Of a stretch of 32,138 nt of DNA, positions 1 to 6,814 are shown one piece after another. Location of the stretch: contig JAWOJB010000021.1 of the NCBI GenBank assembly GCA_046484325.1, forward strand, positions 1-32,138, read 5' to 3'. A program made the translations under genes and the position numbers. Numbering within the stretch: the stretch's first letter is position 1; each line of letters opens with the position of its first letter. The notes below the pieces were generated by a model, which had not been told where the DNA came from, searched no databases, and was given only the letters and a program-made list of their open reading frames with translations. The DNA comes from JAWOJB01 sp046484325 (GTDB lineage: Bacteria > Actinomycetota > Acidimicrobiia > Spongiisociales > ZC4RG35).

Positions 1-389
1 CACCCCGGCACGTAGACGTCGACGGGAATGATCTGGTCGACGCCCTTGGTGACGGAGTACGAGTCCCAGTACGGGCCACCCGTGTTCGAGCAGGATCCCA
101 TCGAGATCACGTACTTGGGCTCGGGCATCTGGTCGTAGAGCCGTCGCACCGAAGGCGCCATCTTGTCGGTGACGGTGCCGGCCACGACCATGAGGTCGGC
201 CTGCCGGGGAGAGGCGGGCAGCGGGATGATCCCGAAGCGCATGAAGTCGTACCGGGGCCCGGATGCGGCCATCAACTCGATGGCACAGCAGGCCAGCCCG
301 AACTGGAACATCCACAGGCTGTACTTACGGGACCAGTTGAGGAGCCACGACACCGGCTTGGGCATCCCGAAGCGCTGGGCTACTCCCAC
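1..389 (-). CDS. nuoB: NADH-quinone oxidoreductase subunit B (NuoB), cut by the left window edge
   Basis: NuoB is the peripheral-arm subunit of complex I that holds cluster N2, the last iron-sulfur centre before quinone. The visible 129 residues carry the hallmark tandem cysteines in FGLACCAIELMA, a third cysteine in the GSCSNTGGPYWDSY segment, and the motif ASPRQADLMVVAGTVT. The fourth cluster cysteine would follow VDVYVPG and lies beyond the window. The chosen start is GTG at 389, which overlaps the nuoA stop codon by 10 bases and gives the family-like beginning VGVAQRFGMPKPVSW. The ATG six residues... downstream (MPKPVSW) is a possible alternative. It is translated directly after nuoA. nuoC and nuoD probably follow to the left, but they are not visible here. 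Confidence 0.95.
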   Translation of the reverse strand, partial: MGVAQRFGMPKPVSWLLNWSRKYSLWMFQFGLACCAIELMAASGPRYDFMRFGIIPLPASPRQADLMVVAGTVTDKMAPSVRRLYDQMPEPKYVISMGSCSNTGGPYWDSYSVTKGVDQIIPVDVYVPG

Positions 390-745
390 CGCAGGACCCC
401 TTTCTTCACCGCGTACGCCAGGCCCTCCACCACGGTGAGCATGAAGATCACGATGGCGACCAGACCGAACACGCCCAGTTCCTCGGCCCGGATCGCCCAG
501 GGGAAGATGAAGGCCGCCTCGACGTCGAAGACGACGACCAGCAGGCCGAAGACGTAGTAGCGAACGTGGGTCTGGCTCCACCCGGTGCCGACCGGGTCCA
601 CCCCGCACTCGTAGGTGAGGCCCTTGGTCCGGGTGGGCTTGGTTGGCCGGAAGATCACGGCCAGGCCCAGCAAGGCGGCCACGAGGACGGCGCCCAGGGC
701 GGCGAAAACGCCCACCGTGATGTAGTCCTGGAAGTACTCGCTCAT
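380..745 (-). CDS. nuoA: NADH-quinone oxidoreductase subunit A (NuoA)
   Basis: This small membrane subunit of complex I lies at the junction of the membrane arm and the quinone site. The 121-residue protein has three hydrophobic helices: an N-terminal one around residues 9 to 31, and a pair in the C-terminal half. The conserved family stretch TYECGVDPVGTGWSQTHVRYYVFGLLVVVFDVEAAF is recognisable by its YECG, the RYY and the acidic FDVE. I chose the ATG at 745 (MSEYFQDY). An open frame continues upstream to 826, but the extra 27 residues are not family-like, and GAGG-type ribosome-binding sequence lies just before 745. The length matches the usual 115 to 130 residues. It heads a separate nuoAB block about 10.5 kb downstream of nuoN and has its own strong -10 box (see 777 to 805). 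Confidence 0.95.
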   Translation of the reverse strand: MSEYFQDYITVGVFAALGAVLVAALLGLAVIFRPTKPTRTKGLTYECGVDPVGTGWSQTHVRYYVFGLLVVVFDVEAAFIFPWAIRAEELGVFGLVAIVIFMLTVVEGLAYAVKKGVLRWE

Positions 746-776
746 CCCTCGGGGGTCCTCGTGACGACCGGCGGCG

Positions 777-805
777 AGTATAGGGAGGGCCTCTCCGGCG
801 TCGAA
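777..805 (-). promoter_or_regulatory. Probable promoter of nuoAB
   Basis: On the minus strand TATACT at 782 to 777 is a near-consensus -10 box. A weak -35 candidate, TTCGAC, lies 17 bases upstream (805 to 800). Transcription would begin near 770, leaving a leader of about 25 bases before the nuoA ATG at 745. This gives nuoAB a start independent of nuoE-N. The -10 is convincing and the -35 is not. Confidence 0.5.
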
Positions 806-850
806 GTCAGGGCTTCGCCGACCCATGGCCCCCCACCCCCGGCCTCCCGC

Positions 851-883
851 CGACGTGCGACCTGCGACCTGCGACGTGCGACG
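851..883. repeat. Heptanucleotide tandem repeat (unit CGACSTG)
   Basis: Four successive 7-base units (CGACGTG, CGACCTG, CGACCTG, CGACGTG) fill 851 to 878, and a partial fifth, CGACG, follows to 883. The repeat lies in the 158-bp divergent gap between nuoA and the phosphodiesterase gene. The same GACGTG-type heptamer recurs at 16213 to 16247. It contains no open frame of its own that looks real. Confidence 0.85.
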
Positions 884-890
884 CCCCCGT

Positions 891-904
891 TAGCCTCGTC
901 TCGA
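891..904 (+). promoter_or_regulatory. Candidate leaderless promoter -10 box (TAGCCT)
   Basis: TAGCCT at 891 to 896 fits the TAnnnT -10 pattern and is followed by 7 bases and then the ATG at 904. That spacing would put the transcription start at the start codon. No Shine-Dalgarno sequence is visible, which agrees with a leaderless transcript. No convincing -35 is present; the heptamer repeat occupies that zone. Confidence 0.4.
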
Positions 905-2004
905 TGGCACCCCGAGCTCCTTCCTACGACGGGCGCGGGCTCGTCAACCTCGTCGCCGAGATCGAGCGGAGGCTCACCGGATCGGCACCGCTGCCCGGGC
1001 TGGCGCCCGAGCTCGCCGCCTCGCTCTCCGAGGCCGCCACCTACGTGGTCGTGCTCTTCGACGGCGTCGGCACCCACCAGCTCAGCCATCCGGCCGCCGG
1101 GCCGCTTCGGGAGTCGCTGGCGAACACCCTCGAGGCCCCGTTCGCCACGACCACCACGGTGAGCCTCGCCACCATCGCCACCGGCCTGGCGCCGGCCGGT
1201 CATGGAGTGCTCGGCCACCTGCTGTGGCTTCCCGACATCGGCAAGGTCGTCAACACGCTCAAGTGGGTCACCCCCTGGGGCGAGCAGGTCGACTACGACA
1301 CCGGCGGGCTTCTTCCGGCCCCCAACCTGTGGGAACGGCTGCGGGCGGCCGGGCGGGAGCCGATCACCGTCCAGCCGGGGGACTTCCTCGACACGCCGCT
1401 GACCAGGGCGCTCTACCGGGGATGCCGCTTCGAGCCGGGCTGGTCCGATGACGAGATCGTCACGGCCACCGTCGAGCTCGCCGCCGAGCCCGGCCGGCTG
1501 ATCCTCACATATCTCCCGCCGGTCGACTTCGCCGCCCACGTCTGGGGCCAGGCCTCACCCCGGTACGCGGAGGCACTCGCCTCGGTCGCCCGGGCCTGGG
1601 AACGGTTGGTGGCCCGCTTGCCGGACCACGCGCTGATGGTCGGTACCTCCGACCATGGGCACGTCGACTACACCGAGGGCGACAAGATCCTGGTGCGTGA
1701 CCACCGGTTCGACTCGCTCCGGCTCGCCGGCGACCCCCGGACGGTGATGGCCTGGGGAGATCCGGGACTCATCGAGGACATGGCGGGCCTCACCGGCGCC
1801 GAGCTGCTGGGCCCCGAACGCTTCCGCCCGCTCTACGGTCCCGGCCCCGACCATCCCGAGCTCGAGGCCAGGCTCCCGACCGCGGTCCTGCTGGCCCCGC
1901 CCGGCAAGCTCGTCCTGCCGAGGGGGTTCGACAAGCGGCTCGTCGGCTACCACGGCGGCCTCGACCCGGCCGAGGTGGAGATCCCGCTCCTCGTGGGAAG
2001 ATGA
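904..2004 (+). CDS. Alkaline-phosphatase-superfamily phosphodiesterase / nucleotide pyrophosphatase-like protein
   Basis: The 366-residue protein belongs to the type I phosphodiesterase/nucleotide pyrophosphatase branch of the alkaline phosphatase superfamily, which hydrolyses phosphodiester or pyrophosphate bonds with two bound metals. Visible landmarks are the first metal aspartate in YVVVLFDGVG (Asp53), the threonine cluster ATTTTVS holding the presumed nucleophile (about residues 82 to 85), the Asp208/His212 pair in LPPVDFAAH, and the Asp250-His251-x-His253 motif in TSDHGH. These are the expected metal ligands in the expected order, so the active site looks intact. There is no signal peptide, so the enzyme is probably cytoplasmic. 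The substrate cannot be read from the sequence. It is transcribed divergently from nuoA, and its end lies 9 bases from the end of the convergent metalloregulator gene. Confidence 0.85.
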   Translation: MAPRAPSYDGRGLVNLVAEIERRLTGSAPLPGLAPELAASLSEAATYVVVLFDGVGTHQLSHPAAGPLRESLANTLEAPFATTTTVSLATIATGLAPAGHGVLGHLLWLPDIGKVVNTLKWVTPWGEQVDYDTGGLLPAPNLWERLRAAGREPITVQPGDFLDTPLTRALYRGCRFEPGWSDDEIVTATVELAAEPGRLILTYLPPVDFAAHVWGQASPRYAEALASVARAWERLVARLPDHALMVGTSDHGHVDYTEGDKILVRDHRFDSLRLAGDPRTVMAWGDPGLIEDMAGLTGAELLGPERFRPLYGPGPDHPELEARLPTAVLLAPPGKLVLPRGFDKRLVGYHGGLDPAEVEIPLLVGR

Positions 2005-2013
2005 CCGGGCCGA

Positions 2014-2673
2014 TCAGGCGGCGGTGACGAAGAGCCGGTCGGCGATGAACTTCCCGACCCCGACCTGCTCCTCCCCGTCCACCCGCACCGTCAGGGTGCC
2101 GTCGGGCGTCGCCGCCACCCTCGCCACCCTGGCCCCGGGGCGCAGCCCCGAGTCGTCGAGGAACCCCATGATCTCGGGATCGAGCTCCAGCTCCTCGCTG
2201 ATCCGCTCCAGCACCATCGGATCGTCACCGAGCGACGACAGCGGAGCGAGTTGGGGCTGCCGGTACCCGAGGCCGGGGATCGGGTTGCCGTGCGGGCAGG
2301 TGGTGGGGTTGTCGAGCTTGGCCAGCATCGCCCGCTCGACGTCGTCCGAGATGGCGTGCTCCCACACCTCGGCCTCGGCATGGACCTTCACCCAGGGGAG
2401 ACCGAGCACCTCGGTGAGGAAGCGCTCGGCCAGGCGGTGGCGCCGGACCACGACCTCGGCGAGATGGCGGCCCTCCTCGGTGAGGAGGAGCTCGTCGCCC
2501 AGCGTCACGAGCCCGTCGTCGGCCATCCTCCTGACCATCTCGGACACCGACGCCCGGCTCACCCCCAGCCAGTCGGCCACCCGGGCCTGGATGACCGGGA
2601 GCCCCTCCTCGGCCAGCTCGTAGATGGCGGCGACGTATTCCCGGTGGGTGGCCCGGTAGCCCGAGGTTTCCAC
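2014..2673 (-). CDS. DtxR/MntR-family metal-dependent transcriptional regulator
   Basis: This family comprises dimeric repressors that bind operators when loaded with Fe2+ or Mn2+. The protein has an N-terminal winged helix (IYELAEEG to MVRRMADDGLV), a metal-binding and dimerisation domain (HRLAERFLTEVLGL, VHAEAEVWEHAISDDVE, TTCPHGNPIPGLG) and a C-terminal SH3-like/FeoA-type domain. I chose GTG at 2673 (219 residues) over GTG at 2709 because TACGAT lies 6 bases before it, as in leaderless genes, and because it gives family-like numbering. On that numbering the ligands are His79, Glu83, His98, Glu102, Glu105 and His106, with Glu12 at the place of DtxR Met10. Glu in place of DtxR Cys102 resembles MntR, so manganese sensing is plausible, although the nearest transporter is for iron. 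It is divergent from the HNH gene. Confidence 0.9.
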   Translation of the reverse strand: METSGYRATHREYVAAIYELAEEGLPVIQARVADWLGVSRASVSEMVRRMADDGLVTLGDELLLTEEGRHLAEVVVRRHRLAERFLTEVLGLPWVKVHAEAEVWEHAISDDVERAMLAKLDNPTTCPHGNPIPGLGYRQPQLAPLSSLGDDPMVLERISEELELDPEIMGFLDDSGLRPGARVARVAATPDGTLTVRVDGEEQVGVGKFIADRLFVTAA

Positions 2674-2685
2674 GAGGTGATCGTA
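2671..2685 (-). promoter_or_regulatory. Candidate leaderless -10 box (TACGAT) for the metalloregulator
   Basis: On the minus strand TACGAT occupies 2685 to 2680, followed by 6 bases and the GTG at 2673 to 2671. The TAnnnT spacing supports the shorter start. No ribosome-binding sequence is seen at a useful distance. Confidence 0.35.
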
Positions 2686-2755
2686 CCGGCTCCCGGGCGG
2701 AGGCGACACGCCGTCGGGTCGAGTCGACTCGGGCTCTCCACCGTCGAGCGTTTTT

Positions 2756-2773
2756 TGTCACAGACTCCTGTCA
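2756..2773. promoter_or_regulatory. Degenerate 18-bp copy of the palindrome found at 4033
   Basis: TGTCACAGACTCCTGTCA matches the perfect palindrome at 4033 to 4050 at 12 of 18 positions, with TGTCA at the left end and CCTG-CA at the right end. It lies between the regulator gene and the HNH gene, 11 bases before the HNH ATG and over 80 bases from the chosen regulator start. It could be a weak operator or chance similarity. Confidence 0.25.
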
Positions 2774-2783
2774 TGCTTCGTTC

Positions 2784-3848
2784 ATGGATGTCATGACCTC
2801 TCCGGGCCGCACCCTCGATGCAGTCGAAGGCGAGCTCCAAAGTGAGTTGGAGGCCCTCGGGCGGCATCAGGCCCGCATCCTCGTGCTGATCCGCGAGGCC
2901 GATCGGATGCAGGCGGCGACCGTCGACGGCTCCCGCACGATGGGCGAATGGCTGGCGGCCCGCCTCGACATGGCACCGGAGCACGCCAGGACCCTTGTGG
3001 CGGCGGCACGGGGATCCCACGACATGCCCCGGCTCGAACAGGATCTGGCCACGGGGCTGGTCTCCTTCGATCGGTTGATCGAGCTCGTCCGCGCCCAACA
3101 GGCCGGCGTCGACGTACCCGATCACCGGCAATGGGACGTCTCGGGCCTGCGATCGGTCATCGCCCGACGTCGGCGGGGCCTCCCCGCCACCCCATGCGGC
3201 GCGGCGGCGGCTCGTTACCTCGTCATCCAGCCGTCCCTCGACGAGGCGAGGTGGCGGCTCCATGGGCTGCTCACCGGTTCCGATGGAGCGAGGGTGGAAG
3301 CAGCCCTCCATCGACGGGCGGATCAGATCGTCGACGGCACCGGCGAGCGACCCTCCCTCTCCCAACGCCGGGCCGATGCCCTGGTCGATCTGTGCTCGGG
3401 AGTAGGCGGGCCGGTATCGGAACCCGAGCTGGTCGTGTTCCTCGACTCGGACGGCCCTACGGCCGGGGGCCTCCTCCCCGTGAGATCCTCCGTCGTCGAC
3501 GAGGTCGCCTGCACCGGGAGCGTCGCCACGATCGACGTCTCCCATCCGGGGCGTCCGCTGTCGCGAGGTCGCGCCACGCGAGTCATCTCACGACGTCTGC
3601 GACAGGCGATGCTCCATCGCGACGGCGGGCGATGCGTCGTCGACGGCTGTACCTCCCGGTACCGGCTGCAGCCCCATCACATCGTGCCCTGGTCGGAAGG
3701 CGGGCCAACGGATCCCGACAACCTCGCCACCCTCTGCTGGTTCCACCATCACGTCGTCGTCCACGGGCACGGTCGCCGGATCGATCCGGAGTCGCCACCG
3801 CAACGCCGGCGGTTTCTCAGGGAACCGAGCCGGGCGCCGCCGGGGTGA
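2784..3848 (+). CDS. DUF222 and HNH endonuclease domain protein
   Basis: The 354-residue protein has a DUF222-type helical N-terminal region (about residues 10 to 240) followed by a C-terminal HNH nuclease domain. The nuclease part reads RLRQAMLHRDGGRC, then GC, then LQPHHIVPWSEGG, then DNLATLCWFHHHVVH; the paired cysteines, the HH of the first beta-strand, the central asparagine and the terminal histidines of the HNH fold are all present. Such genes are multicopy in actinobacteria (the 13E12 repeat family of Mycobacterium tuberculosis is one example); their role is unproven and they often behave like accessory or mobile sequence. No flanking inverted repeats or target duplication were found. 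The ATG at 2784 has no obvious Shine-Dalgarno sequence; ATG at 2793 is an alternative. Confidence 0.88.
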   Translation: MDVMTSPGRTLDAVEGELQSELEALGRHQARILVLIREADRMQAATVDGSRTMGEWLAARLDMAPEHARTLVAAARGSHDMPRLEQDLATGLVSFDRLIELVRAQQAGVDVPDHRQWDVSGLRSVIARRRRGLPATPCGAAAARYLVIQPSLDEARWRLHGLLTGSDGARVEAALHRRADQIVDGTGERPSLSQRRADALVDLCSGVGGPVSEPELVVFLDSDGPTAGGLLPVRSSVVDEVACTGSVATIDVSHPGRPLSRGRATRVISRRLRQAMLHRDGGRCVVDGCTSRYRLQPHHIVPWSEGGPTDPDNLATLCWFHHHVVVHGHGRRIDPESPPQRRRFLREPSRAPPG

Positions 3849-4032
3849 TCTCCCGGCGCACATTCAGACGATGGCACGACCAACTCGCCTGCCCCCGCAT
3901 CCGGCATCCCCGGCGGAGTCGGCCATGCCTGCGCGTCCCCATTGCCGGCTGATGGCCCTCCAGGCGAGGCCCGCAACCCGGAGTGCGTCCGTGCACTCGT
4001 CGCATGCACCATTGAGCTCCGCGAGTTGAGCT

Positions 4033-4050
4033 TGTCAGGCGCGCCTGACA
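4033..4050. promoter_or_regulatory. Perfect 18-bp palindrome, probable operator of the iron-transport operon
   Basis: TGTCAGGCGCGCCTGACA is identical to its own reverse complement. It lies 84 bases before the ATG of the iron-binding lipoprotein and just upstream of the promoter candidate. Its length suits a dimeric regulator, and a DtxR/MntR-family gene lies about 1.4 kb away, so that protein is the first candidate to bind it. This is inference: the sequence does not match a metal box I can recall with certainty. It lacks a loop and a T-run, so it is a poor terminator. Confidence 0.5.
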
Positions 4051-4066
4051 GTCGGCGTAAGGCCAT

Positions 4067-4096
4067 TTGCACTACGGCCATGGTGGTAATTAGGGT
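4067..4096 (+). promoter_or_regulatory. Candidate promoter of the iron ABC transporter operon
   Basis: TTGCAC (4067 to 4072) and TAGGGT (4091 to 4096) are separated by 18 bases and would give a leader of about 31 bases before the ATG at 4134. The AT-rich TAATTA partly overlaps the -10. The palindrome lies immediately upstream, centred near -61. Confidence 0.4.
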
Positions 4097-4133
4097 GCCC
4101 GGACGCATCATCGTCGAACAGGGAGTAGCACCG

Positions 4134-5204
4134 ATGCGCCGACCGGTTCTCGCCGCCGCCCTCGCCCTCGTCGTCGCCGCCTGCGGCGGGGTCACGGGAG
4201 GCGAGACGACCACGACCACCTCCACCGACACCCACACCACCGCAGCCGAGACCACCACCACCGCGGCATCCACCGACCGGCGCCTCATCGTCTACTCGGG
4301 AAGGTCCGAGGAGCTGATGGCACCGATCTACGCCCAGTTCGAGGAGGCCACCGGCATCGACGTCGAGGTGCGGTACGCCGGCTCGGGCGAGCTGGCCACA
4401 ACCTTGCTGCAGGAGGGCGCCCAGTCCCCCGCCGACGTCTTCTACTCCCAGGACCCGGCATTCGCCGGGGCCGTCGCCCTCGCCGGGCTCTTCCAGGAGC
4501 TCCCCGACGACATCCTCTCGCTGGTGCCCGCCCGCTTCTCCGACGAGGAGGGCCGCTGGGTCGGGGTCACCGCCCGCAACCGGGTGTTCGTCTACAACCC
4601 CGGACTGGTCGGCGAGGATGAGCTCCCCGCCGACATCTGGGCGCTCACCGACCCGACCTGGAACGGCCGGATCGGCGTGGCTCCCACCAACGGCTCGTTC
4701 GTGGCCTTCGTCGCAGGGATGCTGCTGGCCGAGGGCGAGGATCGGACGCTCGAGTGGCTGCGGGGCATCGCCGCCAACGCTCCGGTGATCTTCGACGGCA
4801 ACTCGCCGATCGTCGCTGCCGTGGACGCCGGAGACATCGACGCCGGGCTCGTCAACCACTACTACCTGCTGCGGATCGAGGCGGAGCAGGGCGAGGCCAC
4901 CGCCAGCAACCACTTCTTCCAGACAGGGGACCCCGGGGCACTCGTGCTGCCTACGGGCGCCGGCGTGCTCGCCACGGCCGCCAACCCCGACGAGGCATTG
5001 GAGTTCATCCGGTTCCTGCTGTCGGAGGAGGCCCAGGCCTTCTTCCTCGACGAGGTACTCGAGTACCCCCTGGTGGAGGGGATCGGCACGCCTCCCGGCC
5101 AGATGCCGCTCGCGGACCTCCCCACGCCCGAGATCTCGCTGTCGGAGCTGGCCACGGTCTTGGATCGGGCGACGGAGCTCATCTCCGAGGCCGGCTTGAC
5201 CTGA
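4134..5204 (+). CDS. Fe3+ ABC transporter substrate-binding lipoprotein (FbpA/FutA-like)
   Basis: This is the extracytoplasmic ferric-iron receptor of the ABC transporter encoded by this and the next two genes. The 356-residue protein begins with a lipoprotein signal, MRRPVLAAALALVVAAC, whose lipobox cysteine is followed by a threonine-rich linker. The mature part starts at RRLIVYSGRSEELMAP and continues with FEEATGIDVEVRYAGSGEL and PADVFYSQDPAFAG, typical of the iron-binding class. The tyrosine pair that binds Fe3+ in this family is present in LVNHYYLLRIE (Tyr243 and Tyr244). ATG 4134 was chosen because GGGAG lies 8 bases upstream and the signal peptide begins there. Its stop overlaps the permease start by one base (TGATG). 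Regulation by metal through the upstream palindrome is plausible. Confidence 0.92.
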   Translation: MRRPVLAAALALVVAACGGVTGGETTTTTSTDTHTTAAETTTTAASTDRRLIVYSGRSEELMAPIYAQFEEATGIDVEVRYAGSGELATTLLQEGAQSPADVFYSQDPAFAGAVALAGLFQELPDDILSLVPARFSDEEGRWVGVTARNRVFVYNPGLVGEDELPADIWALTDPTWNGRIGVAPTNGSFVAFVAGMLLAEGEDRTLEWLRGIAANAPVIFDGNSPIVAAVDAGDIDAGLVNHYYLLRIEAEQGEATASNHFFQTGDPGALVLPTGAGVLATAANPDEALEFIRFLLSEEAQAFFLDEVLEYPLVEGIGTPPGQMPLADLPTPEISLSELATVLDRATELISEAGLT

Positions 5205-6814
5205 TGACCGCGCCGGCACCGGTCGACCTCGTCGCGGAGGCAGCGCCCGCCGTCCGTACCACCCGGCGGCGGGCGCCTGCCCTGCTCTGGGGGCTGGCGG
5301 TGCTGGCGGTGGTGCCCGCCCTGGTTCCGATCGGGCTGCTGGCGTGGACCGTCCTCGACGGCGGCATCACCACCGGGATCTCGACCCGGAGGCTGCTGGA
5401 GCTGATGTGGTCGACCGCCCTCCTCGTGGGCGCCGTCACCGCCACCGCCGGCATCCTCGGGGTCGCCACGGCCTGGCTGACGACCCGGACCGACCTGTCC
5501 GGCCGGAGGGCCTGGTCCATCGTCCTCACCCTGCCCCTCGTGATCCCGTCCTACGTGGGCGCCATCGCCCTGCTCGGCGCCTCGGGGAGCCGGGGGATGC
5601 TGACCACCCTGCTCGCCCCGATCGGGCTGGGCCCGGTCCCCACCTTCCGGGGCTTCTGGGCGGCCTGGGCGGCGCTCAGCCTGTGGAACTATCCGTTCGT
5701 CCACCTGCTCGCCGTCCCGTCACTGCGCCGGATGGACCCTGCCCTCGAGGAGGCCGCCCGCGGGCTGGGGGCGAGCCGGCGACGGACCTTCCTCACCGTC
5801 GTGTTCCCCCAGCTGCGCCCGGCCCTCGCCGCCTCCGGGCTGCTCGTCGCCCTCTACACGCTCTCCGACTTCGGGGCGGTGTCCCTGCTCGGCTACGAGA
5901 CCTTCACCCGGGCCATCTACACCCAGTTCCGGGGGCGCCTCGACGTCGGCCCGGCCCTCTACCTCTCGGGGGTGCTCGTGCTCATCGCGCTCGTGCTCGT
6001 GGCGTTCGAGCGGAGAACCCGGGGCCGCATGGCGTACCACGCCGACCGTCCCACCCGTCCGGCACGCCGCTGGCGCCTGCTCGGCGGCACCCGGGTCGTC
6101 GCCGTCGCCTTCCTCGCCACCCTCACCGCGCTCGCGCTGGTGCTCCCCGCCACGGTCCTGGCGTGGTGGACGGTGCGCGGACTTCGGCTCGGGGTCGAGC
6201 TCGGCTCGGTGCTCACCGAGACGTTCCGGTCGGCGTTCGTGTCGAGCCTGGCGGCCGCGGTCATCGCCCTAGCCGCCATCCCGCTGGCGATCGTGACCGT
6301 GCGGCATCGCAACCGTCTCAGCGGTGCCCTCGAATCGACGGCCTGGGCCACCTACTCGCTTCCCCACCTGGCCGTGGGCCTCGCCTTCCTCGTGCTCGCC
6401 CTGCGGGCGCTCCCCCTCCTCTACCAGTCCATCACGCTGCTCGTCATCGCCTACGTGGCGATGTTCCTCCCCCAGGCGCTCGGGGCGACCCAGGCCGCCC
6501 TCCGCCAGGTCGGGCCCCATCTCGAAGAGGCGAGCAGGAGCCTGGGGCACTCGGGTGCGACCACCCTCCGGCGAATCGTGCTCCCGCTGATCGCCCCTGG
6601 CCTCGCCGCCGGAGCCACCCTCGTGTTCCTCACCGTCATGAAGGAGCTGCCCGCCACCCTGCTGCTCCGGCCAACGGGGTTCGAGACCCTGGCCGTGCGC
6701 ATCTGGAGCGCAGCCTCCGAGGGTCTCTACACTCGGGCGAGCGCCGCCTCGCTCGTCCTGCTGGCGGTGTCGACCGTCCCCCTCTATCTCCTCGTCTCCC
6801 GAGAGCCGGAATGA
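5204..6814 (+). CDS. Fe3+ ABC transporter permease, two fused membrane domains (FbpB-like)
   Basis: The 536-residue membrane protein is a duplicated permease of the ferric iron class, forming the whole transmembrane channel in one chain. Each half ends in the coupling-helix (EAA) motif that contacts the ATPase: LEEAARGLGASRRRTFLTVVFPQLRPAL in the first half and LEEASRSLGHSGATTLRRIVLPLIAPGL in the second. About twelve hydrophobic helices are apparent. ATG 5204 overlaps the stop of the binding-protein gene by one base, and the far end overlaps the ATPase start by four bases (ATGA), so the three genes are translationally coupled. An open frame runs upstream of 5204, but its residues are out-of-frame reading of the binding-protein gene. 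Confidence 0.92.
   Translation: MTAPAPVDLVAEAAPAVRTTRRRAPALLWGLAVLAVVPALVPIGLLAWTVLDGGITTGISTRRLLELMWSTALLVGAVTATAGILGVATAWLTTRTDLSGRRAWSIVLTLPLVIPSYVGAIALLGASGSRGMLTTLLAPIGLGPVPTFRGFWAAWAALSLWNYPFVHLLAVPSLRRMDPALEEAARGLGASRRRTFLTVVFPQLRPALAASGLLVALYTLSDFGAVSLLGYETFTRAIYTQFRGRLDVGPALYLSGVLVLIALVLVAFERRTRGRMAYHADRPTRPARRWRLLGGTRVVAVAFLATLTALALVLPATVLAWWTVRGLRLGVELGSVLTETFRSAFVSSLAAAVIALAAIPLAIVTVRHRNRLSGALESTAWATYSLPHLAVGLAFLVLALRALPLLYQSITLLVIAYVAMFLPQALGATQAALRQVGPHLEEASRSLGHSGATTLRRIVLPLIAPGLAAGATLVFLTVMKELPATLLLRPTGFETLAVRIWSAASEGLYTRASAASLVLLAVSTVPLYLLVSREPE

Larger units (their letters stand above)
3849..4133. other. Intergenic region upstream of the iron transporter
   Basis: No gene is supported in these 285 bases. 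The reading frame of the downstream lipoprotein stays open through part of it (from 3942), but the encoded residues lack family character and would place the secretion signal internally. It contains a small inverted repeat (GAGTGC/GCACTC, 3981 to 3998), the perfect palindrome at 4033 to 4050 and a promoter-like stretch at 4067 to 4096. The last 120 bases are less GC-rich than the neighbouring genes. Confidence 0.6.

Noticed and set aside
2720..2731. CGAGTCGACTCG, a perfect 12-bp palindrome upstream of the metalloregulator
   Set aside because: Short palindromes of C, G, A and T-C-G runs are frequent in this GC-rich DNA, and no second copy was found near a related promoter.
2784..3848. The HNH gene as part of an insertion sequence or intron
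   Set aside because: No terminal inverted repeats, target duplications, transposase or reverse transcriptase were found around it.
3981..3998. GAGTGC/GCACTC inverted repeat as a terminator of the HNH gene
   Set aside because: Six base pairs with no T-run, 130 bases after the stop codon; it could be chance at this base composition.
3942..4133. Upstream extension of the iron-binding protein by 64 residues
   Set aside because: The lipoprotein signal begins at ATG 4134 with a ribosome-binding site, and the extension spans the palindrome and promoter-like sequence.
5344..6810. Second frame through the permease continuous with the ATPase (830 codons)
   Set aside because: Only the part from 6811 is the ATPase. 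The upstream part is arginine- and proline-rich out-of-frame reading of the permease.
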